DNA of 64,000 nucleotides from Tetragenococcus halophilus subsp. flandriensis (GTDB taxonomy: Bacteria; Bacillota; Bacilli; Lactobacillales; Enterococcaceae), in assembly GCF_030161475.1 (NCBI RefSeq), contig NZ_BSUG01000032.1, positions 62,001 through 126,000 of the forward strand. The letters are read 5' to 3'. The notes under the pieces were generated by a model. That model was not told the DNA's origin, ran no database searches, and saw only the letters and a program-made list of their open reading frames with translations. This document shows, in pieces, positions 49,559 to 59,691 of this stretch. Position 1 is the stretch's first letter. The number at the start of each line of letters is the position of its first letter. The position numbers were made by a program, and so were the translations under genes.

Positions 49559-51520
49559 ATGAGTAAAGATAATTATGATGAGCTAGCTCGTGATATTATT
49601 GATCACGTGGGTGGTGAAGAAAACGTAGCGGGATTACGTCATTGTATTACACGTTTGCGTTTTAATTTAAAAGATGAAAATAAAGCAGATACAGATTATT
49701 TGAAAAATAGAGATGGTGTTGTAACGGTCATGAAAAGTGCTGGTCAATACCAAGTTGTTATTGGAGAACAGGTAGCAGAAGTCTATGAAGCAATCGTAAA
49801 CCAAACAAGCATAGGCGGTGACACTTCTGCTAGTGAAACTAGTGATGGTGACAACGAAAATGATAATCGTAATATACTAGATAGGTTTATTGATTTCATT
49901 TCAGGTGTCTTCCAACCTTTTTTGATGGCTCTAGCTGCAACTGGAATGATCAAAGGACTTGTAGCATTATTAGGAACAGTTGGTGTCGACCCTGAAAGTG
50001 GTGTATATCAAGTATTAAATTTTGCTGGTGATGGTTTTTTCCAATTCTTACCAGTGATGGTTGCTATAACTGCAGCTCGTAAGTTAAAAATGAACGAGTT
50101 TACAGCTTTAGCAATTGCGGTTGCTTTTTTACACCCGGAAATCAATAATTTGATGACAGGAGATGTCATGTATACCTTGTTTTCTGGTACGGCATTTGAA
50201 TCACCTATTTATTCCACTTTCTTAGGTATTCCTATTATTATGCCGCCTAACGGTTATTATTCCGCAATTATTCCTATATTAGTTTCTGTATGGTTAGGAT
50301 CTGTAGTAGAAAGATGGGTAAAAAATATTATCCCAGGTGTTGTTCGTTCATTCTTGACACCATTTTTTACAGTGATGATCGTTTTTGTAATTTCCTTGAT
50401 CATAATTGGGCCAATCGCTAACTGGGCTTCAACATTAGTTGGACAATTCTTCCTTGTAGTTCAAGGATTCAGTCCATTGCTATTTGGTGCTTTACTAGCC
50501 GTTGCTTGGCAATTATTGGTTATCTTTGGCCTGCATTGGGGTATTGTACCGATTATGTTTATCTTACTAGCTGAACAAGGTTATGAATCGATCGGTCCGG
50601 CAATGGTTTCATCAACTTTTGGTGTATTAGGTGTTGTCATTGCGCTGCTTATCAAATCTAAAGCTAAAAAAGTTCGAGATATTGCTTTACCAGGTGCAAT
50701 TTCATTGGTATTTGGTGTGTCAGAACCTACAATTTATGGCTTGATGTTACCAATGAAACGTTCTTTTATGTATGCATTAATTGGTAATGCAGTTGGTGGT
50801 GCTTATATCGGAGCCATGAGTGTAGTAGGTTATCGAACAGGTGGTTTAGGTGTATTTTCAATCTTTAATACAATTAATCCTAGTGGTAATTTAGACATGA
50901 ACTTTTGGAATGTGATTATTGGTTTTGCTTTGTGTACTATCGTTGGTTTTGTACTTCAAATGGTGTTTCCTGTACCATCCATAGATGGCGATGGAAATGA
51001 AGGACAAACAACTACAAAAGAAGATAAAGGTCTAGCAAGTAAAGAAGAGTTACAAGAAAGCGCCAAAGAGGATATCATCGCTAGTCCAATGCAAGGACAA
51101 CTTGTTCCAATGAGCGAAGTGAATGATGAAGTATTTTCAAGTGAAGCCCTAGGAAAAGGTATTGCAATTAAACCAGAAATTGGTGAGGTAAGAGCACCAG
51201 CCAATGGTGTTATCTCAACGCTATTTCCGACAGGCCATGCGGTTGGTATGACAACTGATGAAGGGACTGAAGTTCTAATTCATATTGGTTTAGATACTGT
51301 TGAATTAGAAGGAAAATACTACGAAATTAGCGCAGAACAAGGTCAAAAAGTAAAAGCAGGAGATCTATTAATCAAATTTGATAAAGCCGGTGTAGAAAGC
51401 GAAAACTATGACACTACTACACCAGTCGTAATTACAAATTCCGGTGATTTTCAAACGATCGATGTAACCGAAGAGACAAAAGTTACGCCAGGAGATTATT
51501 TGTTGACTGCGGTAAAATAA
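49559..51520 (+). CDS. bglP: PTS beta-glucoside EIIBCA permease (BglP-like)
   Basis: A 653-residue three-domain EII: EIIB (about 1-85) with phosphocysteine Cys29 in LRHCITRLRF; an acidic Asn/Asp-rich linker; EIIC (about 105-470) with GLHWGIVPIM and GVSEPTIYGLMLPMKRS; EIIA-Glc-like domain (about 505-653) with active His in VLIHIGLDTVELEG. Domain order B-C-A and the RAT-controlled leader are typical of beta-glucoside permeases. No phospho-beta-glucosidase follows; GH1 genes at 18268 and 63600 could process the product. AGGGGGAGAAGG lies before ATG. Confidence 0.93.
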   Translation: MSKDNYDELARDIIDHVGGEENVAGLRHCITRLRFNLKDENKADTDYLKNRDGVVTVMKSAGQYQVVIGEQVAEVYEAIVNQTSIGGDTSASETSDGDNENDNRNILDRFIDFISGVFQPFLMALAATGMIKGLVALLGTVGVDPESGVYQVLNFAGDGFFQFLPVMVAITAARKLKMNEFTALAIAVAFLHPEINNLMTGDVMYTLFSGTAFESPIYSTFLGIPIIMPPNGYYSAIIPILVSVWLGSVVERWVKNIIPGVVRSFLTPFFTVMIVFVISLIIIGPIANWASTLVGQFFLVVQGFSPLLFGALLAVAWQLLVIFGLHWGIVPIMFILLAEQGYESIGPAMVSSTFGVLGVVIALLIKSKAKKVRDIALPGAISLVFGVSEPTIYGLMLPMKRSFMYALIGNAVGGAYIGAMSVVGYRTGGLGVFSIFNTINPSGNLDMNFWNVIIGFALCTIVGFVLQMVFPVPSIDGDGNEGQTTTKEDKGLASKEELQESAKEDIIASPMQGQLVPMSEVNDEVFSSEALGKGIAIKPEIGEVRAPANGVISTLFPTGHAVGMTTDEGTEVLIHIGLDTVELEGKYYEISAEQGQKVKAGDLLIKFDKAGVESENYDTTTPVVITNSGDFQTIDVTEETKVTPGDYLLTAVK

Positions 51521-51568
51521 ATATTAATTAGTTTTCTAAGACTTCAAACGGTAAAAAATTCAATAAGA

Positions 51569-51612
51569 AACTACGGACGATCGTAAAAAAAGAATTCGTC
51601 CGTAGTTTTTTT
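51569..51612 (+). terminator. Terminator of the beta-glucoside PTS gene
   Basis: A 12-bp perfect stem, AACTACGGACGA (51569-51580) with TCGTCCGTAGTT (51596-51607), then seven T. Confidence 0.88.
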
Positions 51613-51680
51613 ATGTCGTATAGTGGTTTTCTTATTGACATACGAAGTAAATTTTATTACAAATATTCTAACAATTAGCG

Positions 51681-51709
51681 TTTCCAAAAGGAAAATAATC
51701 TGCTATACT
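51681..51709 (+). promoter_or_regulatory. Promoter of the ntp V-ATPase operon
   Basis: -35 TTTCCA (51681-51686), 17-bp spacer, extended -10 TGCTATACT (TATACT at 51704-51709). It predicts a leader of about 140 nt. Confidence 0.6.
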
Positions 51710-51740
51710 AAAAAAGTAAATAAATCGTGAATAAAATAAC

Positions 51741-51825
51741 AAATGGTTGGGCAATTTGCTTCAAGGATCGTTCTTCAAGGGGTGAGAAGAGCGTATTTGA
51801 GATGTGATGCTCAACCATTTTTGTT
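51741..51825 (+). promoter_or_regulatory. Structured leader of the ntp operon ending in a terminator-like stem
   Basis: AAATGGTTGGGC (51741-51752) pairs with GCTCAACCATTT (51809-51820), one G-T pair, and TTTTTGTTT follows. Enclosed are an 8-bp stem CGTTCTTC/GAAGAGCG and a repeated CTTCAAGG. The layout suggests attenuation or a riboswitch; the ligand is unknown, Na+ being an obvious candidate from the operon's role. Confidence 0.5.
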
Positions 51826-51854
51826 TATCTTATTTTAAAAAGCGAGGTGGAAAT

Positions 51855-52175
51855 ATGCAAGAGGCTTTGGAACGTATTAAACAGGCTGAAGCTAAAAATG
51901 AGCGGGCTGAAAAAGAAATGTGGTCAGAGTTAAAAGAATATGAAGAAGAAAAAAATGAGCAATTAAAACAAATTGAACGCGATAAAAAGGAAGAAAGAAA
52001 TAATATATTGACAGAAATCCAAGAGGAGAACCAAGAACAACTTCATCAACAACAATTGTCTTTAGAGCAAGAAGTTGATGAGGAAGATGAAAGTTATAAA
52101 GATGCTTATCAAAAGAATCGGACGAAAATTGTGGAACAAATTATCGAAGAGGTGATCCAAAACAATGGTCGTTAA
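51855..52175 (+). CDS. ntpF: V-type Na+-ATPase subunit F (NtpF, peripheral stalk)
   Basis: A 106-residue highly charged, almost continuous coiled coil (Glu/Lys/Gln-rich). It is the peripheral-stalk partner of NtpE. ATG 51855 follows GAGGTGG; a longer reading from 51804 would extend into the leader stem. First gene of ntpFIKECGABD, overlapping ntpI by 11 bases. Confidence 0.85.
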   Translation: MQEALERIKQAEAKNERAEKEMWSELKEYEEEKNEQLKQIERDKKEERNNILTEIQEENQEQLHQQQLSLEQEVDEEDESYKDAYQKNRTKIVEQIIEEVIQNNGR

Positions 52176-54129
52176 TCCTATAAGCAAGTTGTCGATACTG
52201 GCAAAAAAAGCCCAGCAAGACACTATTTTACAAATGCTTCAAGGTATGCAAAGTGTCGAGATGGAAGATATTTTACATACACAAGAGAATAAAGAATGGT
52301 TAGAAAAATATTTTCCGGAAAATCCAACATTCGATGATGCAGCTTTATCTGAGTATTCTGAGCAATTAACGCAAGTAAGAGAAGCGATTAGTTTTATCAG
52401 AAATCATGGGGCTGCTAAGCAGAAGATCCGAACTCTAAAAAGAGAAGAGATGGACATTTTAAGTTTAGAAAATTCCTACGATAAAACAAAGTTGAGTCAT
52501 TTTTTATCTGATATAAAAGATTTACAGCAACAGTGGGAGAAAACAGACAGTTCTTTATCCTACTGGCAAGAGGCAGAAAATTGGGCAGGACAATGGCAGA
52601 GTTTTGATGTTGATCCAGAAGATGATTCTCAGTTTACTTCTTTCTTTTTAGCACGAGCTTCTAATGAGCAATGGGAAGACATTCAATCTTATTTGAAAAA
52701 GTCCAAGATCTATTATGAAATAAATGATACACAAAAAAATGAGCTGTTTTTTAGTGGACTATTTTTAAAAACAGAAGAAGCAGCGATAAGAAAACAATTA
52801 AATGAATTGGGCGTTTTATTTGAACAGAACCCTTATGAAAAATCTCCTAAAAAGATGCTTGCAGAGGCAAAAGATGAGCAATCTCGCTTGTGGAAAAAGC
52901 AGAAAGAGATGACCAAACAAATCGGTAAGTTGAAACAGCAAGTTTCTTATTTGCAATTAAATGAAGAAATTTTACTGACTAAAATTCAGCGGGAAAAAGC
53001 CAAAGAAAATCTTGTCCGCTCTAATTATGTTGTAGTCATTAGAAGTTGGATTGCTGCAGAAGACTTGCCGCAAATTAAAGATGAACTATTTCAAGTGTTC
53101 AATGAAAATGAACTCTACTTTTCTTTAGAAGAGCCCACACGTCCTCAAATTGATGAAAATAGAGTACCTACAAAGTTAAAAAATAAAGCATTGATACGAC
53201 CCTTTGAAAGTTTGACCAGTATGTATGCTATGCCAAAATATGAAGAAATTGATCCTACACCTTGGATGGCGCCTTTTTATTTTGTGTTCTTTGGAATGAT
53301 GGTGGCTGATACCGGATATGGTTTAATCATTTTATTAGCATCTACCATTGGCTTGCACTTTATTCCTTTAAAAAGAAATATTAAGGAGTTCTTGCGTTTA
53401 TTTCAGATTCTTTCGTTTTCAATTATTTTTTGGGGATTGATTTATGGTTCAGTTTTTGGTGCGGATTTACCTTTCCAACTGTTAAATCCAACGGAAGATT
53501 TTATGACGATTTTTATGATTTCCTTAGTCTTTGGCGGTATTCAACTTTTTACGGGTTTATTCTTAGCAGCCAAAGAAAATATCAAGAAAAAAGATTACCT
53601 TTCTGCTGTGCGTGAGGGTTTTTCTTGGCATGGTATTCTGATTGGTCTTTTTATGATCGCTTTTGGCACAATGCTGGTGGACTCGGAAGTGATTAAAAAT
53701 AGTGGCATTGTTCTAGCGATCGTCAATGCTGTATTGATTGTAGGGATTCCTATTATCCAATCAAAATCTAAAGTGGGCGGTTTCTTTAGCGGCCTTTATG
53801 ATTTATATGGCATTACCGGTTATATTGGCGATTTTGTCAGTTACAGCCGTTTGATGGCCTTAGGTATATCTGGTGGTAGTATCGCTATGGCTTTTAATTT
53901 ACTGGTAGGCACCTTACCGCCGGTTGCACGTTTTACCATAGGCATTGTTTTACTGGTGATATTACAAGCACTCAATATTTTCTTATCGATGTTAAGTGCT
54001 TATGTGCATGCGGCTAGACTGCAATATGTTGAATACTTTGGCAAATTTTATGAAGGTGGCGGCAAAGTTTTTCAACCTTTTAAAACAGATGAAAAATATA
54101 TAAATATTCGTAAAAAATCGGAGGAATGA
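52165..54129 (+). CDS. ntpI: V-type Na+-ATPase subunit I (NtpI, stator membrane subunit)
   Basis: The 654-residue subunit a/I has a soluble N-terminal half with coiled coils (about 90-300) and a membrane C-terminal half (from about 365) with GMMVADTGYGLIIL and GISGGSIAMAFNLLVG helices. It forms the ion path against the NtpK ring. A basic residue near YVHAARLQYVEYFGKFYEGGG (close to the C-terminus) is part of the conserved V-ATPase tail. Confidence 0.92.
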   Translation: MVVNPISKLSILAKKAQQDTILQMLQGMQSVEMEDILHTQENKEWLEKYFPENPTFDDAALSEYSEQLTQVREAISFIRNHGAAKQKIRTLKREEMDILSLENSYDKTKLSHFLSDIKDLQQQWEKTDSSLSYWQEAENWAGQWQSFDVDPEDDSQFTSFFLARASNEQWEDIQSYLKKSKIYYEINDTQKNELFFSGLFLKTEEAAIRKQLNELGVLFEQNPYEKSPKKMLAEAKDEQSRLWKKQKEMTKQIGKLKQQVSYLQLNEEILLTKIQREKAKENLVRSNYVVVIRSWIAAEDLPQIKDELFQVFNENELYFSLEEPTRPQIDENRVPTKLKNKALIRPFESLTSMYAMPKYEEIDPTPWMAPFYFVFFGMMVADTGYGLIILLASTIGLHFIPLKRNIKEFLRLFQILSFSIIFWGLIYGSVFGADLPFQLLNPTEDFMTIFMISLVFGGIQLFTGLFLAAKENIKKKDYLSAVREGFSWHGILIGLFMIAFGTMLVDSEVIKNSGIVLAIVNAVLIVGIPIIQSKSKVGGFFSGLYDLYGITGYIGDFVSYSRLMALGISGGSIAMAFNLLVGTLPPVARFTIGIVLLVILQALNIFLSMLSAYVHAARLQYVEYFGKFYEGGGKVFQPFKTDEKYINIRKKSEE

Positions 54130-54131
54130 AA

Positions 54132-54602
54132 ATGTTTAATTACTTATTGGAAAATAATGACGGAATGATTTTTGCAATTTTGGCGATGGGGATTGCTACA
54201 GTGCTTCCAGGTATCGGATCTGCTATCGGTGTTGGGAAAACAGGAGAAGCTTCTTCTGCGCTTATGACAAGTCAACCAGAAAAATTTGGTCAATCATTGA
54301 TTTTACAGCTACTACCAGCAACACAAGGTCTTTATGGTTTTGCGATTGCAGCTATGATTTTTACTAACTTGTCTTCTGACATGTCGGTCGTTGATGGACT
54401 TTCTTACTTAGGGGCTTCTTTACCAGTAGCTTTTGCAGGTTTAGTTTCTGCTATCCCGCAAGGAAAAGTATCAGCAGCTGGGATCCAAATTTTAGCCAAA
54501 AAACCAGAACACTTCTTTAAAGGTGTTATGTATTCAGTAATGGTTGAAATGTACGCTATTTTAGGTTTTGTTATTTCCTTCTTGCTATTTGGCAGTATCT
54601 AA
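54132..54602 (+). CDS. ntpK: V-type Na+-ATPase rotor ring subunit K (NtpK)
   Basis: A 156-residue, four-helix proteolipid, a duplicated hairpin. From ATG 54132 (8 nt after GGAGG) the Na+-binding residues fall at exactly the E. hirae numbers: Leu61, Thr64, Gln65 in LPATQG, Gln110 in PQGK and Glu139 in MVEMYAILGF. That numbering argues for this start rather than ATG 54126. Na+ specificity is inferred from these residues. Confidence 0.93.
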   Translation: MFNYLLENNDGMIFAILAMGIATVLPGIGSAIGVGKTGEASSALMTSQPEKFGQSLILQLLPATQGLYGFAIAAMIFTNLSSDMSVVDGLSYLGASLPVAFAGLVSAIPQGKVSAAGIQILAKKPEHFFKGVMYSVMVEMYAILGFVISFLLFGSI

Positions 54603-54625
54603 TAAGAGATAAAGGAGGAGAGGTC

Positions 54626-55210
54626 ATGGATGCAATTGAAACAATTATACAAGACATTGATCAACAAGCAGAAGATAAAAGAGTAACACAAAAAAATGAA
54701 CGAATAAAAGAGGTTGATCAATCATTTGCGACAGAAAAACAAAAAATTGAAAAAACGCATGAAGAACAACTAGCGATTCAAAAAGAACGTTTGCGCAAAA
54801 ATTTTCGACAAGAAAAAAATCGCAATATTGTGCAATCTCGGCAAAAGCGCTTAAAAAGAAAGCAACAGTATTTAGATCAAATTTTTGAAGATGCTTACCA
54901 AGAAATGGCGCAATGGGACGTACAGAAAACACGAGATTTTGCTTTGACTTCTTTGAAAGAAAATGGACTTAATACAGGTAAGATTATTCCAGCTGGGAAA
55001 ACAGAGGCGTCAGTTTATTCTCTTGAATGGATCCAAGAAGTAAATCGAGCAGAAGATATGGCACTTACTTTAGGAGAAAAAAATTCAGACCAAGAGCATG
55101 GTTTTTTACTTGAAGTTTCTGGTGTGCAATATAATTTTTATTACCGCGAGTTATTAGCTGAAGTCAAAAAATCGAGCAGCAGTGAAATTATGCAAAATCT
55201 ATTTAGCTAA
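54626..55210 (+). CDS. ntpE: V-type Na+-ATPase subunit E (NtpE, peripheral stalk)
   Basis: A 194-residue protein: long charged N-terminal helix (about 1-90) pairing with NtpF, and a small C-terminal alpha/beta head that binds NtpB. AAAGGAGGAGAGG precedes ATG. Confidence 0.88.
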   Translation: MDAIETIIQDIDQQAEDKRVTQKNERIKEVDQSFATEKQKIEKTHEEQLAIQKERLRKNFRQEKNRNIVQSRQKRLKRKQQYLDQIFEDAYQEMAQWDVQKTRDFALTSLKENGLNTGKIIPAGKTEASVYSLEWIQEVNRAEDMALTLGEKNSDQEHGFLLEVSGVQYNFYYRELLAEVKKSSSSEIMQNLFS

Positions 55211-55225
55211 AGGAGGACGGTCGCA

Positions 55226-56218
55226 ATGAAAGATTTATATCATACGGTCAATCCCACGGTTCGTTTGAAAGAGACAGAATTACTTACTAAAGAAAACTTT
55301 GACCAACTAGCAGTGGCAGGATCCTTTGAAAAAATAAGAGAATTACTCAATTCCACTGTCTACAGTAAATATTTATCAGAAGATTTTCAATTTCAGTTTG
55401 AACAAAGTTTAGAAGAAGAGCGGCGAAAGACTTATCAAGAAATGCTCGAACTAGTTCCTGATCCCAACATTGTCTGGGTGTATACAATGCGTTATACCTT
55501 CCATAATTTAAAAGTTTTAACAAAAGCAGAAAAAATGCAAGAAGATTACAGTCATTTGTTTATGGATGATGGTTTTTATTCATTGGAAGAAATACAATCA
55601 GCAGTTGAAAATGGTGTCTCAGGTGTGCTTCCGTCATCGATTGTTCAAGCGATTCGGGATGTGAATCATTATTTTGAAGAGTCTGCTATTTTACAAGGTA
55701 TCGACGTGATTTATGACCGTCATTTTTTAACAGAACAACGACGAATAGGAGAAGAGCTAAAGTATCCGGAATTGTTGCAAGAAATTATTACATTCGTTGA
55801 TTTCACTAATATCATTACAGCAGCTAGGTGTATTTTACAAGAGCGTAGTTACGCATTTATGGATGCTGTTTTATCTGATGCGGGCTCAATTCCTAAGCAA
55901 AGTTTTCTACATTTTGCTGGTCAACCAATGGAAGAATATATGGGTTTTTTAAGAAAAACAGATTATGGAAGTTTATTGGAACCAGCATTGCAAAAAGAAA
56001 AAATAAATTTTTTACAGATGGATTTGATAAAAGATAATTATTTAACTTCTTTATATGATATAGCACAAACCACTGCTTTTGGTCCGCTACCGTTATTAGC
56101 ATTTTTAAACGCTAAGGATATCGAATTAATGAATCTTCGCTTAATTATTATCGGAAAAAGAAGTGGCTTTACGCAAGAACAAGTAACAGAAAGGATGCGT
56201 GAGATCAGTGAGTTATAA
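55226..56218 (+). CDS. ntpC: V-type Na+-ATPase subunit C (NtpC, d-type rotor adaptor)
   Basis: A 330-residue all-helical, three-fold pseudo-symmetric d subunit linking the NtpD-NtpG shaft to the NtpK ring. The C-terminal ELMNLRLIIIGKRSGFTQEQV segment is characteristic. Operon position matches E. hirae. Confidence 0.9.
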   Translation: MKDLYHTVNPTVRLKETELLTKENFDQLAVAGSFEKIRELLNSTVYSKYLSEDFQFQFEQSLEEERRKTYQEMLELVPDPNIVWVYTMRYTFHNLKVLTKAEKMQEDYSHLFMDDGFYSLEEIQSAVENGVSGVLPSSIVQAIRDVNHYFEESAILQGIDVIYDRHFLTEQRRIGEELKYPELLQEIITFVDFTNIITAARCILQERSYAFMDAVLSDAGSIPKQSFLHFAGQPMEEYMGFLRKTDYGSLLEPALQKEKINFLQMDLIKDNYLTSLYDIAQTTAFGPLPLLAFLNAKDIELMNLRLIIIGKRSGFTQEQVTERMREISEL

Positions 56219-56519
56219 AATCGGCGTTATTGGTGATAAAGAATCGGTTCTTCCTTTCAAATTGTTCGGTTTTACGGTTAAATCCGGTAAGAACCAGACA
56301 GAAATTAGCCGAACCTTTGATGAGATGGTAGAAAATGATTTTGGCGTTATTTATATCACAGAATCCTACGCCCAACAGATTGAAAAAAAGATCGAAAAAA
56401 TTAAAGGACAACTTTCACCCGCTGTTGTTTTGATCCCCGATCATGACGGCTCAAGAGGAGTTGGTCTTGAGTCGGTAGAAAAAAATATGAAAAAAGCAGT
56501 TGGACAAAACATTTTATAA
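56208..56519 (+). CDS. ntpG: V-type Na+-ATPase subunit G (NtpG, central shaft)
   Basis: A 103-residue, Rossmann-like F-type shaft subunit: YKIGVIGDKESVLPFKLFGF start, GVIYITES and VLIPDHDG in the middle, VGQNIL end. GTG 56208 gives the usual short N-terminus (MSYKIG); GTG 56199 adds three residues and is also possible. It overlaps the ntpC end. Confidence 0.9.
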   Translation: MSYKIGVIGDKESVLPFKLFGFTVKSGKNQTEISRTFDEMVENDFGVIYITESYAQQIEKKIEKIKGQLSPAVVLIPDHDGSRGVGLESVEKNMKKAVGQNIL

Positions 56520-56534
56520 GAGAGGGGTGATCAC

Positions 56535-58316
56535 GTGAAAGTTGGTAAAATTACAAGAATTTCTGGGCCATTAGTTATGGCTGATAATATGGAAGAAGCA
56601 AGTATTCAAGATATTTGTTATGTAGGTGATCTGGGTATTGTAGGAGAAATCATCGAAATGAGAGGCGATGTGGCTTCTATTCAAGTTTATGAAGAAACAT
56701 CTGGTATTGGACCTGGCGAACCAGTGCAAACCACTGGTGAAGCTCTTTCCGTTGAACTAGCGCCGGGGATCGTTTCACAAATGTTTGATGGGATCCAACG
56801 TCCTTTAGACGTTTTTGCAGAAAAAACGAATAGTACGTTTTTAAGTCGGGGTGTAAAAATTCCAGCCTTGGATCATGAGAAAAAGTGGACCTTCGAGCCC
56901 CAAGTAGCTATTGGCGATGAAGTGACTGCAGGTGATGTTTTAGGAAATGTACAAGAAACAAAACTAATCCAGCACAAAATCATGGCGCCTGTAGGAACTA
57001 AGGGTAAAGTAAAAGCAATTTATGATGGTGAATTTACCATCGATGAAGTTGTTTGTGTCATTGAAACAAACAATGGAGACAAAGAATTAACGATGCTACA
57101 AAAATGGCCGGTTCGTAGTTCTCGTCCAGTAAAAGAAAAATTAAATCCTAGCGTACCTATGTCTACAGGACAGCGCGTGATCGATACATTCTTTCCTGTC
57201 ACTAAAGGCGGAGCAGCGGCAGTTCCAGGGCCATTTGGCGCAGGAAAAACGATTGTGCAGCACCAAATTGCTAAATGGGCAGATGTTGATTTGGTCGTTT
57301 ATGTAGGTTGTGGTGAACGAGGCAATGAAATGACCGACGTTATGAACGAATTTCCTGAATTGATTGACCCGGAAACCGGAGAATCTTTGATGAAACGTAC
57401 GATCTTAATTGCCAATACTTCTAATATGCCGGTATCTGCGCGTGAAGCCTCTATTTATACAGGGATTACTATTGCTGAATACTTTAGAGATATGGGATAT
57501 TCGGTGGCTATCATGGCAGATTCGACTTCACGTTGGGCAGAAGCTTTACGAGAAATGTCCGGTAGACTGGAAGAAATGCCTGGTGATGAAGGTTATCCAG
57601 CTTATTTAGGGAGTCGTTTAGCAGAATATTATGAACGTGCGGGAAATGTTGTAACTTTAGGTACAGAAAGTCGGCGAGGAAGTATCACTGCCATTAGCGC
57701 TGTTTCGCCGTCTGGCGGTGACATGTCAGAACCAGTTACACAAAATACACTACGTGTGGTTAAAGTATTCTGGGGCTTAGATTCTACCTTGTCTCAACAA
57801 CGACACTTTCCAGCGGTTGATTGGCTGCAAAGTTATTCGCTTTACTCAGAGGATGTGAATGAATACTTTGATCAAAAACTCGATGCTGATTGGTCAGCTT
57901 TAGTCGGTGAAAGTATGAGATTATTGCAGAAAGAATCGGATCTAAATGAAATTGTACGTTTAGTAGGTGTTGATTCTCTTTCCGAAAAAGATCAGTTTGT
58001 TTTAGAAATCGCTAAAGAACTTAGAGAAGATTATCTGCAACAAAACGCTTTTGACGATGTCGATACTTTCTCTTCTATTGAAAAGCAATATTATATGTTG
58101 AACACAATTATTTCTTTCTATAATGAAGGAATAAATGCGCTAGACTTAGGCGGCTATTTATCTGAGCTTTTAAAAGGAACTTCGACCTTAAGAGACAGAA
58201 TTGCCCGTATGAAGAATGTTTCTGAAGAAAACCTGCAAGAAATTAAGGATTTGCAGAATGAAATAAAGGAAACGATTCGAGATACCTTGCAAAAAGGAGA
58301 TATGGCGAATGATTAA
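56535..58316 (+). CDS. ntpA: V-type Na+-ATPase catalytic subunit A (NtpA)
   Basis: A 593-residue catalytic subunit: N-terminal beta barrel, the A-specific insertion (about 115-190), P-loop GPFGAGKT (232-239, Lys238), [16 protein letters not shown] with the catalytic Glu near 261, and [19 protein letters not shown]. It hydrolyses ATP in the A3B3 head. GAGAGGGG precedes ATG-equivalent GTG 56535. Confidence 0.95.
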   Translation: MKVGKITRISGPLVMADNMEEASIQDICYVGDLGIVGEIIEMRGDVASIQVYEETSGIGPGEPVQTTGEALSVELAPGIVSQMFDGIQRPLDVFAEKTNSTFLSRGVKIPALDHEKKWTFEPQVAIGDEVTAGDVLGNVQETKLIQHKIMAPVGTKGKVKAIYDGEFTIDEVVCVIETNNGDKELTMLQKWPVRSSRPVKEKLNPSVPMSTGQRVIDTFFPVTKGGAAAVPGPFGAGKTIVQHQIAKWADVDLVVYVGCGERGNEMTDVMNEFPELIDPETGESLMKRTILIANTSNMPVSAREASIYTGITIAEYFRDMGYSVAIMADSTSRWAEALREMSGRLEEMPGDEGYPAYLGSRLAEYYERAGNVVTLGTESRRGSITAISAVSPSGGDMSEPVTQNTLRVVKVFWGLDSTLSQQRHFPAVDWLQSYSLYSEDVNEYFDQKLDADWSALVGESMRLLQKESDLNEIVRLVGVDSLSEKDQFVLEIAKELREDYLQQNAFDDVDTFSSIEKQYYMLNTIISFYNEGINALDLGGYLSELLKGTSTLRDRIARMKNVSEENLQEIKDLQNEIKETIRDTLQKGDMAND

Positions 58317-59685
58317 AGAATATAAAACCATCAGTGAAGTAGTAGGTCCTTTGATGCTAGTAGAAGATATTGAGGGGGTGAAAGCTGATGAATTGATTGA
58401 AGTGCGTATGCAAAACGGTGAAATACGTCAAGGACAAGTTTTAGAAGTTGAAGAAAATAAAGCTTTAATTCAAATTTTTGAAGGTACGTCGGGCGTGAAT
58501 ATGCGTGAATCAGTGGTTCGTTTTCTAGGACATCCCTTAGAATTTGGCGTATCTGAAGATATTTTAGGTCGCGAATTTGATGGATTAGGACGTCCCAAGG
58601 ATGGTGGGGTAGAAATTCTTCCCGAAAAAACATTGGATATCAACGGAGAAGCGATCAACCCTTATTCACGTGACTATCCTGATGAATTTATTCAAACAGG
58701 TATTTCAACAATTGATCATCTAAATACTTTAGTAAGAGGACAAAAGTTACCTGTTTTTTCCGCTTCTGGCTTACCTCATAAAGAATTGGCTTCGCAAATT
58801 GCACGGCAGGCGACTGTACTAAACTCTGATGATGAGTTTGCTGTGGTATTTGCTGGTATTGGAATTACTTTTGAAGAGGCAGAATTTTTTATGCAAGATT
58901 TTCGTGATACAGGCGCGATCGATCACTCAGTGGTGTTTATGAACCTAGCCAGTGATCCGGCGATTGAACGGATTGCCACACCGAAAGTTGCTTTAACAGC
59001 TGCTGAATACTTAGCTTATGAAAAAGGGATGCACGTACTTGTTATTATGACTGATATGACAAATTACTGTGAGGCATTACGTGAAATTTCTGCTTCACGA
59101 CGCGAAGTTCCTGGCCGGCGTGGTTATCCCGGTTATTTGTATACGAATTTAGCTACCTTGTATGAAAGAGCAGGAAGAATCAAAGGTGCGAGTGGTTCGG
59201 TGACGCAGATTCCAATATTGACTATGCCAGAAGAAGATATTACTCATCCGATTCCCGACTTAACGGGTTATATTACAGAAGGGCAAATTATTTTATCTAG
59301 AGATCTTGATAAAAATGGTATTCAACCCCCTATAGATGTTCTGCCTTCTTTATCTCGTTTAAAAGATAAGGGAACAGGAGAAGGTAAAACTAGAAAAGAT
59401 CACTCAGCTACGATGAATCAGCTGTTCTCTGCTTATGCTCAAGGAAAACAAGCCAAAGAACTGGCGGTTGTTTTAGGAGAAGACGCTTTATCTGAATCTG
59501 ACAAAATTTACTCTAAATTTGCTGATGAGTTTGAAGAAAAATATGTGAATCAAGGCTTTAAAACCAATCGTACGATCGAAGAAACCTTAAATTTAGGCTG
59601 GGAATTGTTGGATATGCTACCTCGAAATGAATTGAAACGGATCAAAGATGATATGCTTAATGAATTTCTTCCAGAAAAGGAGTAG
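58309..59685 (+). CDS. ntpB: V-type Na+-ATPase subunit B (NtpB)
   Basis: The 458-residue non-catalytic nucleotide-site subunit lacks a P-loop lysine motif ([12 protein letters not shown] instead). It supplies the arginine finger region and [29 protein letters not shown]. It overlaps ntpA by 8 bases. Confidence 0.95.
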   Translation: MIKEYKTISEVVGPLMLVEDIEGVKADELIEVRMQNGEIRQGQVLEVEENKALIQIFEGTSGVNMRESVVRFLGHPLEFGVSEDILGREFDGLGRPKDGGVEILPEKTLDINGEAINPYSRDYPDEFIQTGISTIDHLNTLVRGQKLPVFSASGLPHKELASQIARQATVLNSDDEFAVVFAGIGITFEEAEFFMQDFRDTGAIDHSVVFMNLASDPAIERIATPKVALTAAEYLAYEKGMHVLVIMTDMTNYCEALREISASRREVPGRRGYPGYLYTNLATLYERAGRIKGASGSVTQIPILTMPEEDITHPIPDLTGYITEGQIILSRDLDKNGIQPPIDVLPSLSRLKDKGTGEGKTRKDHSATMNQLFSAYAQGKQAKELAVVLGEDALSESDKIYSKFADEFEEKYVNQGFKTNRTIEETLNLGWELLDMLPRNELKRIKDDMLNEFLPEKE

Positions 59686-59691
59686 GTTGTT

